Below are positions 1 through 10,970 of a DNA stretch of 64,000 nt, piece by piece. Numbering within the stretch: position 1 is the stretch's first letter; the number at the start of each line of letters is the position of its first letter. The notes below the pieces were generated by a model, which made no database searches, was not told the origin of the DNA, and saw only the letters and a list, made by a program, of their open reading frames with translations. The stretch comes from Capitulum mitella. Its lineage: Eukaryota > Arthropoda > Thecostraca > Pollicipedomorpha > Pollicipedidae. The position numbers and the translations under genes were made by a program. The stretch spans positions 2,356,001-2,420,000 of the forward strand of contig CP099850.1 of NCBI GenBank assembly GCA_030062745.1, in the 5' to 3' direction.

Positions 1-1
1 A

Positions 2-67
2 TCTGACCCCGTCCCCGCCGCGCGCTCCGCCGGCTATCAGTACATCGAGCAAGGTCCCCGGCCGTGA
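2..67 (+). CDS. Possible C-terminal coding tail of a gene entering from the left
   Basis: The first 21 codons are open and end in TGA at 65-67. The predicted tail contains GYQYIEQGPRP. Most codons end in G or C, as in the two firm genes of this window, and the GC-rich composition drops away after about position 180. No domain is recognisable and the rest of the gene lies outside the window. It could equally be chance reading of a GC-rich segment that carries short GGCCGTGAC repeats at 120-150. Confidence 0.25.
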   Translation, partial: SDPVPAARSAGYQYIEQGPRP

Positions 68-782
68 TTATGGCGTATCGCAGCCGGCGCCGTCCGCCGC
101 CGCTGCTATCGGCCGCCCGTGACGCGAAGGCCGGCCGTGACGGCCGTGACGCCCGATCGGAGCAACATCACGGCCTAATGTCTTGAGGAATGGCTCTTAA
201 ATACTCCTGGTTCTTAGACATATGCATTAAATTAATAAGCGAACTCCATGACACCAGGAGACACTGTACTGTTCTGTAAATCAGTTACAAATCGAAAATA
301 TATCAGACTCACATATGGTCTGCTGCAACTGATTTATAAAACAACACAGTGTCTCCTGGTACAATAGAAGTAGTTATTAACTGAATGTACAGAACATCAT
401 GGCCGTCTAACCTGAGTCTGTGGCATGTCTGAGGCAACATGGTCGTAAGCATAGGGAATAAACGCAAGCAATTCGAGCCCGAGGTTCTTCGAGTTCTGCG
501 AGGAGCTCAGCGGAGTTGGGGAAAAATGGGGCAATGGCACAAGAGGCCGGTTCCGGGAGGTGATGACTACACTGATTGCCAATATTACCATGCCGATATT
601 ACCAATGTGTACCAGTATAAATAAGATTTACCAGGATTTACGTAATTGTAAATCCTGGTCTCCCATCACCTCCTCGGTAAATCAGACTTGTAAAAGGCAG
701 GAAAACGAGGCAGCCAGGGCACACATTAACATGAATGAGCTCCTACCGCACTAGATACTTTCTGGAGCAGTCATTTAATCCT
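68..782. other. Gene-free stretch containing one hairpin
   Basis: No coding region is convincing here. Positions 68-180 are GC-rich with GGCCGTGAC repeats; the rest is ordinary AT-leaning sequence. The only structure I see is the inverted repeat at 252-361, listed separately. Confidence 0.5.
252..361. repeat. 110-bp inverted repeat (MITE-like hairpin)
   Basis: The arm ACCAGGAGACACTGT at 253-267 is matched in reverse complement by ACAGTGTCTCCTGGT at 346-360. Inside these arms a second pair, around TAAATCAGTT at 277-286 and AACTGATTTA at 328-337, is also complementary. The whole unit can fold into one long interrupted hairpin. It has the size of a small MITE or a precursor-like hairpin; no target-site duplication was identified. 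Confidence 0.5.
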
Positions 783-1720
783 TTTCCCGTGCCCATAGCG
801 CTAGGGCGCATTCCCGCTCCAGAACCGTCCGTCCGATTTCATCGCAACTAATGACAGTTGATTCACCATGACAAAAACTACATAGGTGTAAAAAGAAGTT
901 CTCAAAACCTTGAAAGAGGTGGATATGGGAGAAGGCAGAAATGGGGATATTTTTTGCCTTATTTTAACTCCGCTGCTTATGGACCAATTTCAATGCAATC
1001 GGCCTGAATCTACACGTAATCGATGGGACTTCCCACTGGTTATACGTTTCGAATGTTGAGGAACTTCATGAGCGTTCACAGTGTTTGGAAAATGGAGGAA
1101 TTTTTGTTGTCAAAACCGAATTAACAGAAAAGATAAAGACATCTTATTTTGGCTTTCACTGGTCAAGTTATAGTTAAAAAGTAAAAACTGTATTACCTTG
1201 TTGGAATAATGTTGGCATAGCCGTCGCCAAAATGATGAAAAAGGGAACTGTCATTGGTCTTATATTTATTGGGTCCACTTTCTTTTTACCTTAATCACGT
1301 CAAATGATCTCAGTCATATGGAAGAACGCTGAGTTAATTTCATAGCGTTAAAAAATACGTCTGCATTCATTTGAATTGATCGTTTTCTAAAACCCATATT
1401 TATGGCCATCGTGATACAGGGTACGCTTGCGGACAATTTAAGTCAAAGCTCCGTGACCCCACCTGATATTAACCTGGATCGTAAAACGCAAGTACAGGGC
1501 ACTATGCTGAGCCATTTGTTTAAATAATTTTATATCTTGAAAACTAGCGTAAAAAAATATTTACGTAAAACCAAATTTTGATCTTTGACCTTGCCCTGAC
1601 CTCGGGAAATAGCCTCAAACAAACAGAAAGATTTCTTATATGTCTGCCCAGTTATTTGCCTTTTCCTTCACGCAAAGTTTTAAGTATTATCTTAAATACC
1701 CTATTTTCAATTAAATAAAT
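783..1720. repeat. Old divergent copy of the repeat family seen at 3.7-4.9 kb
   Basis: This stretch is colinear with 3800-4700. Shared blocks include a 'TCCGATTT(C/T)ATCGCAAC' block near the left, 'TAACTCCG' followed by a 'GACC(A/G)ATTTC' block, 'GGGTACGC(T/G)' near 1420 and 4396, and 'GACCTTG(A/C)CCTGACCT' near the right. It lacks the intact TTAA termini of the younger copy and is heavily diverged. No coding capacity was recognised. Confidence 0.55.
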
Positions 1721-2690
1721 TATTCATTTATATCTAACTGTATCTAAAAACTATAAACCTGAACCTGAGCATGACCTTAGTGACCTGAACCTGAGCAATC
1801 ACTGAAATGCCAATGTGCTTTACATGCTTAAGCATCTAAGTTACTTATAATGGGGTGGGTGGTGAATGAAATGTGACATCTTTTAAAAGGTTCGGTGATC
1901 ATTTAAGAAATACGACGTCTTTGGATTTTTCATTGGACCATGACTCTATTTTTGTCCCGTCCTTAATTCTTTTTATGTCGGGGGTTGCACGATACTGGGC
2001 AATCGATCGTCTTCGAGCCGTCCATATTCGTTTATTAGTTTAAGGGACACCTAAGGGAAATTTCTGCTCCTCAGTTAATTGCGTCACATCAGATACCGCA
2101 ATCTACGGTGGGTAAACACACGCGCAGTGCTTAAGAGGGAAGGATGTAAATATATCCGTGATACTAATATTACATTGCTGACCTTTTGCCAAGCTTCTGC
2201 TGTAAGTCTAGCCTATTTTGCGACGTCTGGGATTTAAATTCCGGTTTACAGCCCTTCTCACTACGGCCCGGCGTAGACAGGATGCGGAGCACGGCCCATC
2301 CGTGACCGGGGGCGGACGGCCACGTCAGTGTTGACCCGTATTCCCCACAAGGAAACATTGTGGGGAGTTTGTCAACGGGATGACTGTCCGAAAAACCAGC
2401 CATCTAGATCAGGTCAATCGAGGCGAAACGAGACATTGGAAATGCTGTGCACGTGAAATTTTCGGCCTGTTGGATGCAGATGTCTCAAAGCGGAGGCAAA
2501 CCAGGTCGGTTCAAATGAGGTCAAATGATCTGACGATTCTATTCCATTTCTGCTTGAATGTCCGATTCTTTTCGATTCGGCTATCTGACGCAATCCCGCC
2601 GTTCCAGAATCCTTCTTTGAGATATTTTGCCAAACGACAGATGCAGGAACAGCCAATCTCATCGTAACGAGGGTTTTTGTCTGAATGGAT
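1721..2690. other. No recognisable gene
   Basis: AT-rich sequence with a few short open frames of unremarkable composition. Nothing beyond scattered GACCTGAACC-type words at 1760-1800 was recognised. Confidence 0.5.
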
Positions 2691-3020
2691 GAAGATCCAC
2701 CCAACGACCAATGAATGGTGACAAGTTGATGAAGATCCATAAATTCCATTTTGTATGAATAAATGCCGGTTGTTTCCAGTGAAAATTTAGCTCACCATAT
2801 ATCTCCAACCCCACACGAACCATCTGCCGTCCACGAGTCCGAATTTCCGCTTTTCCACATTTGTTCCACAATTCCACACAATTCGATTTTAAAGAAGATC
2901 CACCCAACAACCAATGAACGATATCAAGAAGTTGAAATTGTAGAGATACTCAATGCGCAAATAAATGCCAGTTATTTCCTGGGAAAATATAACTCGTCGT
3001 ATGTTTTCAGCCTCAAAAGA
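2691..3020. repeat. Partial tandem duplication, 203-bp period
   Basis: The block starting GAAGATCCACCCAAC at 2691 recurs at 2894. After it, AATAAATGCC(G/A)GTT and TTTCC(A/T)G(T/G)GAAAAT follow in the same order in both copies. The copies are imperfect, so the duplication is not recent. Positions 3021-3714 after it hold no recognisable gene. Confidence 0.55.
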
Positions 3021-3718
3021 CAAGCTTTTGGCCCAACACCACTCCAACACCAGTTTTACCATCAACAAGCTTCAATTTCTAACCTCGTGCCATACCGATT
3101 CTGACTCACAAAGCACCACTGGCTAGCTCCGTGAAAGAATGTGTTAATTTCCTTTTCTTTTCCTTTCAGATGACCCCTTCATTTTCAAAATGAAAGTAAT
3201 TTGGACAGATCTTACTTTTTCACAGAGGATTCCTATCCAAATCAATATAATACCACTACCATTGGTACATTTCCATTTCCCAGAACTATGTCTGGTCAAG
3301 CGTTTCTTTACAGGTAAGGTGAAAATGTAACTGCCGTTTTTCATAATATATACAAATGAGCCTACCTTACTCACAGCATGATCCGTGCAAAATTATCCAC
3401 ATTATACCACTCATTTTAATCAACACTGTCCTCTTTTGTTTGATACCGTAATCAATCCTGGCATCACATATCATGTTTTGGCACGACAATATCGATGCAG
3501 TTCGCATACTGGTAACACAATAGTATCTGCCATCTTGAATCGGCAACAGACCCGATCGGTGACAGACTTTTAAGACCTCTGGATTTGACGTTACACAAAG
3601 CCAATAAACGTCCGAATGAACTGTCTTCATCGGCGGAGCTAGTGGCGAATTCATCACCGACCCCTGCGACGAAAACATGCGGATGCCATGCTAAAATAAA
3701 TTGTTCTTGCTTCTTTAA

Positions 3719-4921
3719 CCCTATTCCCGGAGGGCTAGACGGTATGGTCGATTCCCGGCAGGGGGGCGGATTCGGCCCCCCCCTGAGATCTCGAGAACTA
3801 CTTGTCCGATTTTATCGCAACAAACGCCAATCGATTTGCCGTGACGTCAACTACATTTTTATAAAAAGAAATTTTCAAAATTTTGAAATTTGTGGATACA
3901 GGGGGGCAAAAATGTCAAAATGGGGGGTACTTTTGGACTTCTTATAACTCCGTTGTTTAAAGACCGATTTCGATGAAACTGGCATGAATCGAGAGATTAT
4001 GGATAGGGCTTTTACCATGGGTCCGCAAATCTGAAATTTTGAGAAAATTCATGGGCGTTCACAGGGTTTCAAAAATAGGAGGATTAGTTTTCTAACAACT
4101 GAATGAACAAAAGAGGCAAACACCCTTTTTGGCTTCTGCTAGTCATGTTATACTAAAGAAGTACAAATCACATTACAATGTTTGTATAATGTTAGCATAG
4201 GCGGTGCCAGGGACATGAAAAAGGGGGAACTGTCACGGTCACACGTTTCTCAGATCAACTCGTGACCTTTGACCTTAAATGACCTCCAGTGACCTTGGGA
4301 TCACTTGGAATGATCTCGTGTGCATTTAATATCATCTGTAAACGTGTTCAATCATTTGAATTCACTCTATTTCAAAAATTTCATTTTATGGCTATTGCGA
4401 TATAGGGTACGCGCACGGACGTTTTAGATCATAGCTCCGTGATCCGACCTGATATCAAGCTTAAACTTGTTACACAAGTAGAGAGCACCCTTCTACGTCA
4501 TATATATTCCGGGTTTGACATTTCAAAAAATGGCGGCGAAATTATAGCAAAAAAAACTTTTGACTTTTGACCTTGACCTGACCTTGTAAAATGACCTCAG
4601 ATAAACAAAATTATATCTGCACATTGCCCAACTTTTTAGCTATACATCCATGCAAAGTTTTAAGTTCTAGCTTTAAAACTCTGTTTTTGGCAGACATTTT
4701 TATTTTACCCTCAACATGGCCAAAAATGGCATGAGGTGCCTCCCAAAAACGTTGCCTGGCTCCGCCCCTGAGCAAAAAAAAATTTGAAATTTTGTCACAG
4801 CACGTAGAAAGAATAGCTAGGAAAAGTGACCAAGTTTCGTGAAGCTGCGTTAAAAAGCCTGGAATTGGAAAGCAGAAAACCCGAGGGGGGGCGGATTCCG
4901 CCCCCCCTGCCGGGAATAGGG
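3719..4921. mobile_element. Non-autonomous piggyBac-like TTAA element
   Basis: The element is bounded by TTAA at 3715-3718 and TTAA at 4922-4925. Its ends are CCCTATTCCCGG on the left and the exact reverse complement CCGGGAATAGGG on the right. A TTAA target duplication followed by CCC and ending in GGG is the hallmark of piggyBac elements. Behind each end lies a GGGGGGCGGA/TCCGCCCCCC stem; on the left it is displaced by a 28-bp insertion that repeats ATTCCCGG. The 1.2-kb interior encodes no transposase, so it would depend on one supplied elsewhere. A divergent relative lies at 783-1720. Confidence 0.65.
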
Positions 4922-4925
4922 TTAA

Positions 4926-5587
4926 ATCCAAAAGACTAAAATATCGAAGAACGATGCCTACCACGCCATGGGACAAGCGAGACCATTAGCTCATCTTGGA
5001 AACATTTCCATCAGTGGAACTTTAAGGAATTTGAGGGTGAAGATACAACCCTCTTCACGGAAAATATGAAAACTAGGCATGAACAAATGGGTTTCAAACT
5101 GGCATCTACGTGCCCAACAATTTCCGGGATTTTCTGCTCGTGAATCAAGAAACTCGAAAAGCACCATCTCCTCCTGTGACCTCTTCCCACTTCGATGCAA
5201 CATGCAAGCTATAATCTCCAAAACAGCAAGGCCCTCAGCCAAGCTGTTAACACCAGCGTCATCTTATGAATGGCAACGTCTGTGTGGTTGTCAAAAAGTA
5301 TGAAAGCAAAAGAAAACGAAACAACATAACGTCTCTTCAATTCCGAGGGCAAAGGTGGTTCCATCGACGAATGTGAGAATCCTCCATCCTGGAAGACCGC
5401 TGAATAAATCTGTGCGAAAGTATGCTACTCTTTACACATGTCTTAACCTGCCCCCCCCCCCCAACTGGGGGATGGTTGACCGCACCCCTGAGGTTTTTTC
5501 TAGGATTGCGAGAGAACGAACAAACGCAGCGCCACGAAACCTCGTGTACCTTTTTCTTGATCATTTTTACACCCTGTGGCTAAGTCT
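4926..5587. other. No recognisable gene
   Basis: Contains a C-run at 5450-5462 and short open frames without family resemblance. Confidence 0.45.
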
Positions 5588-5929
5588 TGACCTCAGGTCA
5601 GATCAGGTGTCTTGACCTACGTCAGGTCAAGCGGACCTATGTCCAAAGACGTTTAGCGCCCTGTAGCTATTTCGGGAAACAAGATATCACAATAATACTT
5701 TCAGGGATTAGAGATCTTGACAGATGCAACAAATCTGCTATCTCAGGTTTTTTGAAGTTTTCTGGGCCATTGACCTAAGGTCAAGCGCATTTTGAAGACA
5801 TATCGTCGTTTTTTTCGGGAACTGGCGAAATTTTTCATACCATTTTTAGTGCGGAATGATGCAGACATCTAGTTACCGTCAATGGGCAAAGTATCAATGA
5901 CTTCCAGCCATTGACCTGAGGTCAGGTCA
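5588..5929. repeat. Degenerate ~150-bp repeat carrying TTGACCT/AGGTCAA palindromes
   Basis: Four palindromic sites occur in 342 bp: TGACCTCAGGTCA at 5588, TTGACCT-ACGTC-AGGTCAA at 5612-5630, TTGACCTAAGGTCAA at 5770-5784, and TTGACCTGAGGTCA at 5911. The last three are spaced 158 and 141 bp, and similar words (TTTCGGGAA) recur between them, so they look like diverged tandem units. AGGTCA is the half-site of many nuclear receptors; everted pairs with 1-bp spacing are seen here. Whether anything binds is unknown. Confidence 0.5.
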
Positions 5930-7080
5930 CGAATAACTGATGTGAGCCAAAATGTACCACCGACAAAATCAGCGATGAATTACTCAGAATGGACAGAAAA
6001 TGGCAGAACTGGCTTACACAGACGCAAGTAATACCAGGAACCTCAAAAAGTAAAAAAACTGCGTAATGTTGGAAATAAACGAACTCTCGCCAATAAAGCA
6101 CCGCCAATTGTGTAGATTGGTAGCTAATGGATTCTTTTTCAAAATTAAAGCATGAGAAACCATTACAAGAACCACTAAGATCAATAAAATTTACATGGAT
6201 AGGCTTATGTCGCGAAAACAGGAACGCTTAAGTTAGTTCCCGTAAATTTCTTACTGCGTACGGCTGAGGCGCCCGCCGACAACCGGCGTGAAAATTGCCG
6301 TGTCTTTAACTCAACGTTTAGGCGTATGTATTGAACAAATCTGAGAAATTAGACGTGTATCGGCATCTGCGGACCTTCACCTGTGCGTTGGTGCCTTTAC
6401 CTAAGCGTTATTAGTCACATCCCTTGAGACTCAGGCCCTTTCTCGGTATCATGCAGTCGGCTATGCGAAAACATATATAGGATGTAAATGGCTTACATAT
6501 TATCCCAAACTAAAAATAAGACGAGTTTCGATCTCTGCTTGTCACGAGCTTTCTAACGATGTGCTTATTTTTATCGTGCGACCAACCGTTCGTGAGTTAG
6601 AGGGGGGCGGTCAACCGGGTCCCCCGTCGGGCGTGATCGCCGCCGACCCACGGTCGTGCGCGGGTTAACAACAAAATAACACCAATAAAAACTGAGTTAT
6701 CAGCTTGTCACTGACTCAGGCTAGCACAGTCACTCGAAGAGTAGCGACTAACGATACGAACCTCGCAGCTTGTGTTTCCCATATGCTCCCTTAAGCCCGC
6801 GGAAATCTGTTCTTTGCCGAATAACATGTCCGACTGGAAGCCTTTAGAACATTTTGATGGGACATAATTGGATATTTACACCCCCTTGCAAAACCAAGCA
6901 ACACCCCCAAGCCACATCCCCTGAGCTGTTGCTCAGCTCTTGGACTTCGTCCTCCCATTTTTGTTTTGTGCACTTTCCACTTTTGTTTTCTTCTCTGCAG
7001 TTTTCTATCGTGACGTTTGTGCATCTAAAGCAAGCTCGTGTTATCCATGCACTATGGGGTGTCAAGAACAAAACATGAAT
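5930..7080. other. No recognisable gene
   Basis: Ordinary sequence with a CpG-rich patch at 6590-6660 and several short open frames without recognisable domains. Confidence 0.45.
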
Positions 7081-7155
7081 TTCATCTATACAGATATTCA
7101 TATACACGCACATATATGAACATACACATACACATATATACATATACACATACAT
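7081..7155. repeat. CA/TA microsatellite
   Basis: Impure run of ACATATATACATATACACATAC-type dinucleotide repeats. Confidence 0.8.
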
Positions 7156-7875
7156 TTTGGAAATTAACGACCGCTAATGGCGTCGCCGCATAGGGTCGGA
7201 TCCAACGGCTCATTTGGGGGAGGGCAAACTAGAGTTTCCTGGGTATGGATGGTGGGCCATTAAGTCGTCGACGGGGGTGGGTGGAAGACTCTGGCCGTTG
7301 GTTTGGAATGTACTTCAGCGACTGGGTGTGGATGGTAGGTTGGCGAGTCAGCGACTGGGGGGGAGGGAGGGGGAAGACTCTGGCCGTGAGTTGGGTTCGG
7401 AGTGTCAAGCGACTTCAAAATCCGGCTGTGCAGTTGTGTAGAAATAGCTCTTATTTTTTTTGGGGGGGGGGGCGAGCAAGTGACTATTTGCCCCCGCACC
7501 CTAAACGCGGTTAGGGGGACGGCGTTGGCCGAGATGCCCACTCCCCGGATCCGCCTGTGTCGCTGCAATGGCGGCAACACGTCCTCAGGCTACAGAAGCA
7601 AAACCAATTTCAGCTCCTTCGAAGCGAATCATGGAGCTGATGCCATAATTCCTATCTTCGGAGGACACCTGATACGGGTGACTTTCCTCTCGTTCCCAGT
7701 TTCTTCGCACCTATAGCAGTATATACTCAGTATCTATGGCACGTCTAGCATTGTTCTGGCCAGGCTTATAGCTGAACTCCAGGCTGGACATCGCCGTCCC
7801 ACAGAGCAGACCCACACCAGCAAAGCGACGGCGGACCATGAAAGAAGACGGCAGAAGCGCGGGGCCTCGCGTCAC
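7156..7875. other. Gene-free by inspection; possible start of an intron
   Basis: Includes G-rich runs (7455-7470) and CpG-rich sequence. If the exon at 7876-7978 is real, this is the beginning of its first intron on the minus strand; no second exon was recognised. Confidence 0.35.
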
Positions 7876-7978
7876 CTTTCAGGTCATCCTGCTGAACCCG
7901 CTGCAGGAACTTCTTCCGCAGGACGTCAGCGTCCTCGTCAGAGACATCGTCCACCGAGTAGATGACCGGCTCCGGCAT
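7876..7978 (-). CDS. Likely first coding exon of an unidentified minus-strand gene
   Basis: On the minus strand an ATG at 7978-7976 in good context (G at -3) opens 34 codons: MPEPVIYSVDDVSDEDADVL, then RKKFLQRVQQDDLK. The reading ends at AAAG|GTGAC, a good splice donor with the cut after 7876. Nearly all codons end in G or C, as in the two firm genes, and the peptide has a non-random acidic then basic layout. Upstream is a CpG-rich segment with a CCAAT box. I do not recognise the family. The frame stays open past the donor into less protein-like sequence, which favours splicing. The remaining exons would lie to the left and were not found. Confidence 0.45.
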
Positions 7979-8560
7979 TGCCGTGACCTGCGTTCTCACT
8001 GACACCAGTACACCAACCTCTGCACCACACGCCGCGCTCGCCACGCAGCTGACTGACGGCACGCCGCCGCAAGCGGATCCCTGGCACCCTGCCACCTCGC
8101 GGCTCACCTGACCGTGTCCATGGCAACGGCCCCACGTCGCCGCTGATTGGTCGGCTGAGGGCTCGCAATCGGAACAGGGCAGCAGGTTTGTAGGGGACGT
8201 GAGTAGGGACGGGTAGACTGATAGAGGGCAGACACACCGCGACTGGGTTGTGGACAGGAGCGTAGCGAAGGGGGGCCAAGAGTGTTCTGATTCCTTGGAA
8301 CTGAACATTTAACGTTTTTAAGCATAACAATAAATTCCCGGAACTCGGAAACAAAGTGACCGAAATCCGAAGTTTACAGCCGGGGGGGGGGGGGACTAGG
8401 TTTGTTGAGGTCCCTTCGTTGGCGAAATCCCGTCTGCGCCTCTGGTTGTGAAGGGCTGGAATCCTGGTGCAGTTCTGCAGTGCTGGCGGGACCCTGTGCG
8501 AACGTAAGCAACGTGTCCCGCGTTGTCGTGACGGACCCTCGAGGTGCAAACAGAATGGGC
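7979..8560 (-). promoter_or_regulatory. CpG-rich promoter-like segment upstream of the putative exon
   Basis: The segment is dense in CpG and GC compared with its flanks. A CCAAT box (GACCAATCAGCGG) reads on the minus strand at about 8138-8150, roughly 170 bp before the proposed ATG. A dispersed repeat core (CAGGAGCGTAGCGAAGG, 8255-8271) and a G-run at 8382-8394 also lie here. The transcription start cannot be placed by eye. Confidence 0.4.
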
Positions 8561-10790
8561 TCGTGTCAAGTTACAAAACCAATGAACTAACGAATGATGT
8601 TCATTATGTTACGCTGGTCAACAAATGACTACCAGCTGCGCTGACTGCGGCTAAAAATAATCCACCGCCTCCTTCCCACGAATCGGTTGCTAAATGTGTA
8701 CGGTATTCAAGAAAGAAAAAAGCGATGCATGTAACCAGTGTAGCACCGTAACATAAATCTTTCAGCATTATCGTGCACGCATGCCAGTATGTCAGACTCT
8801 GACGGTTTTGGACTGACCTTTGAGGCCTGCTGACAACTCATTTTACATAACTCTTAGGCAGTGCAGAACATCATTACGGCAGCCCTCGCAACAGCAGAAT
8901 CATTTCCTGAACCTAGAGCCGGGACGGATATGTCTCAAGATCCCAGAATGACTCCTGGACCCTGAAAGATTCCTGAACAAGAAATGAGCACTACAGATCC
9001 TAAAAATACCTAGAGAAAATAAATCCTCGGATCCTGAACCCCGGAGAATCTTGCAAAAAAATTAATAGATGAATTCTGGGTGGTCGTTTGGCAAAACTGC
9101 ATTTTGATCTCCTGCAAAACTGACTTTAGGGTTTCCTAGGAGAGTTTTTGACCTAAGTTGGTAGTGCGCTGAATGCTGGATTCTAGGGGAAACCCACGCC
9201 AAAGACACCCGAAATTTATCAGATACTCTACAGAAGTCACTGGTTAGGTCATGCATGACACGAGGCAGGCATAGTCACTCAAGTCAAACCCGTGACTTTT
9301 TCATTAGCTGATAGATGTTTTAAAATGTGCCTTATTTAGTTTTTACCGCAAAGCGATTTTATCTAGTCGGTGGATCTCTGTCACCCAAGTCGCCTGATTA
9401 GAGACTTCCGACAAAATCGGTTGGCATCTGAAACATGAGCTTGCATCATGAAAGTAAAAAAAGTTATATTGGGCCCGCAGAAAAAATGCAGTTTTTTAAT
9501 TAAAATATGCACAGTTTCCAGTCTCTTCTAGTGAGTTCCTTCCAGGGTTTTCTCAAGTGGATTTGCTTAAATTTGCTTCGAGACGATTACAGTTTCCACG
9601 TAAGCGGAAGAAATGAAACATTTCAGGAAAATCTGTGCTTATTTTCAAGGAATATTCGTGGTTTAAACGTACCCTTTAATACTGAATAAGCTTCAGACAT
9701 ATCCATGCTTGCAAAGATTGTCGATAAAGGAAACATTGTTCGAGAATTATCTGTAAATTACACTCAAGCATGCAAGCAAGCGAGGAAGCAAGCAAATGAC
9801 CATTTAGAGCTCCGGTTGATGTCAGTGTACCTTGAGTGTCAGTTGTATGATTGTGTTCACCCGTTCCGCTCGTTCAATCCGTCTGAATCACTGTTTTAAA
9901 GCGGAAAAAATGGCGCTCCGGTTTTTGACGTAAAGTTTGTGTAAAATTTCGTTGAAGTCAGAGTACCTAGACAAGCTAAGAATATGATGATTGCTTTGTT
10001 TTGAGTACGAAAGGTTTGTTGGGCTTTCCTGTCGTACTTTGTAGAAAAAGGTGTTAAGTTTATGAACTTTCAGGCCTGCTTACAACTGTTTACAACTGCT
10101 TTCGGCCTGCTTGCGACTGCTTCAACCTGACATCTGTCCACCTGATGAGAGAGTACGATCAGAAATGAACCAATTTGTGTATCTGCCGCGCCAGGGGTTA
10201 GTTTCGGTCTTCATGAACAGCATTCAGTGGTATGCTAAAAAAAAATGTTGCTGTCCATGCGGACCAGATTCGCTTTATCAAGACGAAATGAAGGCAGATA
10301 AATGAGAGAATGTTCAGTTTTGATTCATAACCAATGTGGCACATCTAATGCATGCTATACTCTTAGTAACATACATGGCAACCTTGCTCCTTGAAAGTGA
10401 GTAATGACGTACGTGCACGCAGACTATTACCTTCAGTTTCCAGACAATGCAAATGAGTATCACAAAAACACGGACACGTCTGCTGACCCAGACATACATC
10501 AAGACGACCCTTTGGGGGCGCGACGGACGCCACCTGGCCAGTTGTTGTTCTTTGTGAATGAAAAAAAAATTACGGGACCGAGTTATCTGCTGGAGAAGAC
10601 TTCATGGTTTGGTGCCCAGTGGTTGCGAAGTCAGCCAGCAGGAAGAGTAATGGCCGGGCCGGGCGGGCCGGAAGCTCAGTTTATTTTTATTTTTTGGCGG
10701 TTGAAACGAAACCCAATCGGCCCACAGCCGCGCTCCTAATCACCAGATATTTTTCTGTAATTCATTTTCCACCCCTCTGAGCTAGACGTA
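8561..10790. other. No recognisable gene
   Basis: About 2.2 kb without recognisable coding. A short CAAG-rich tract lies at 9765-9795. Short open frames have no family resemblance. Confidence 0.5.
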
Positions 10791-10792
10791 GA

Positions 10793-10970
10793 CGTATAGC
10801 TCAGTGTTTAGAGGGAACCCAAAATCCAAACCGAACCTGCGCTGCATACATGCAGCGCCGGTTGGGTTTGAAGATTGCAAAGAAAATATGCCTTCTGCTA
10901 TGGTAACAGTTTTGCTCAAGCTCGAGGTCTGCAATAAACAAAAAAACAAATAAATAAACAAATAAAGTTT
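10793..10970 (+). repeat. SINE-like element with tRNA-like promoter boxes and A-rich tail
   Basis: TATAGCTCAGTGTTTAGAGG at 10795-10814 closely resembles a tRNA A box. A weaker B-box-like GGTTTGAAGAT lies at 10865-10875. The unit ends in an A-rich tail of CAAATAAATAAACAAATAAA type (10933-10967). Head, short body and A-rich tail in about 180 bp is the usual SINE layout. The B box is a poor match and no second copy was found in the window, so this is tentative. Confidence 0.35.

Noticed and set aside
7938..8549. 203-codon minus-strand open frame in the CpG-rich segment
   Set aside because: Its composition looks like non-coding GC-rich DNA; the neighbouring frame with the short MPEPVIYS exon and splice donor is the better candidate.
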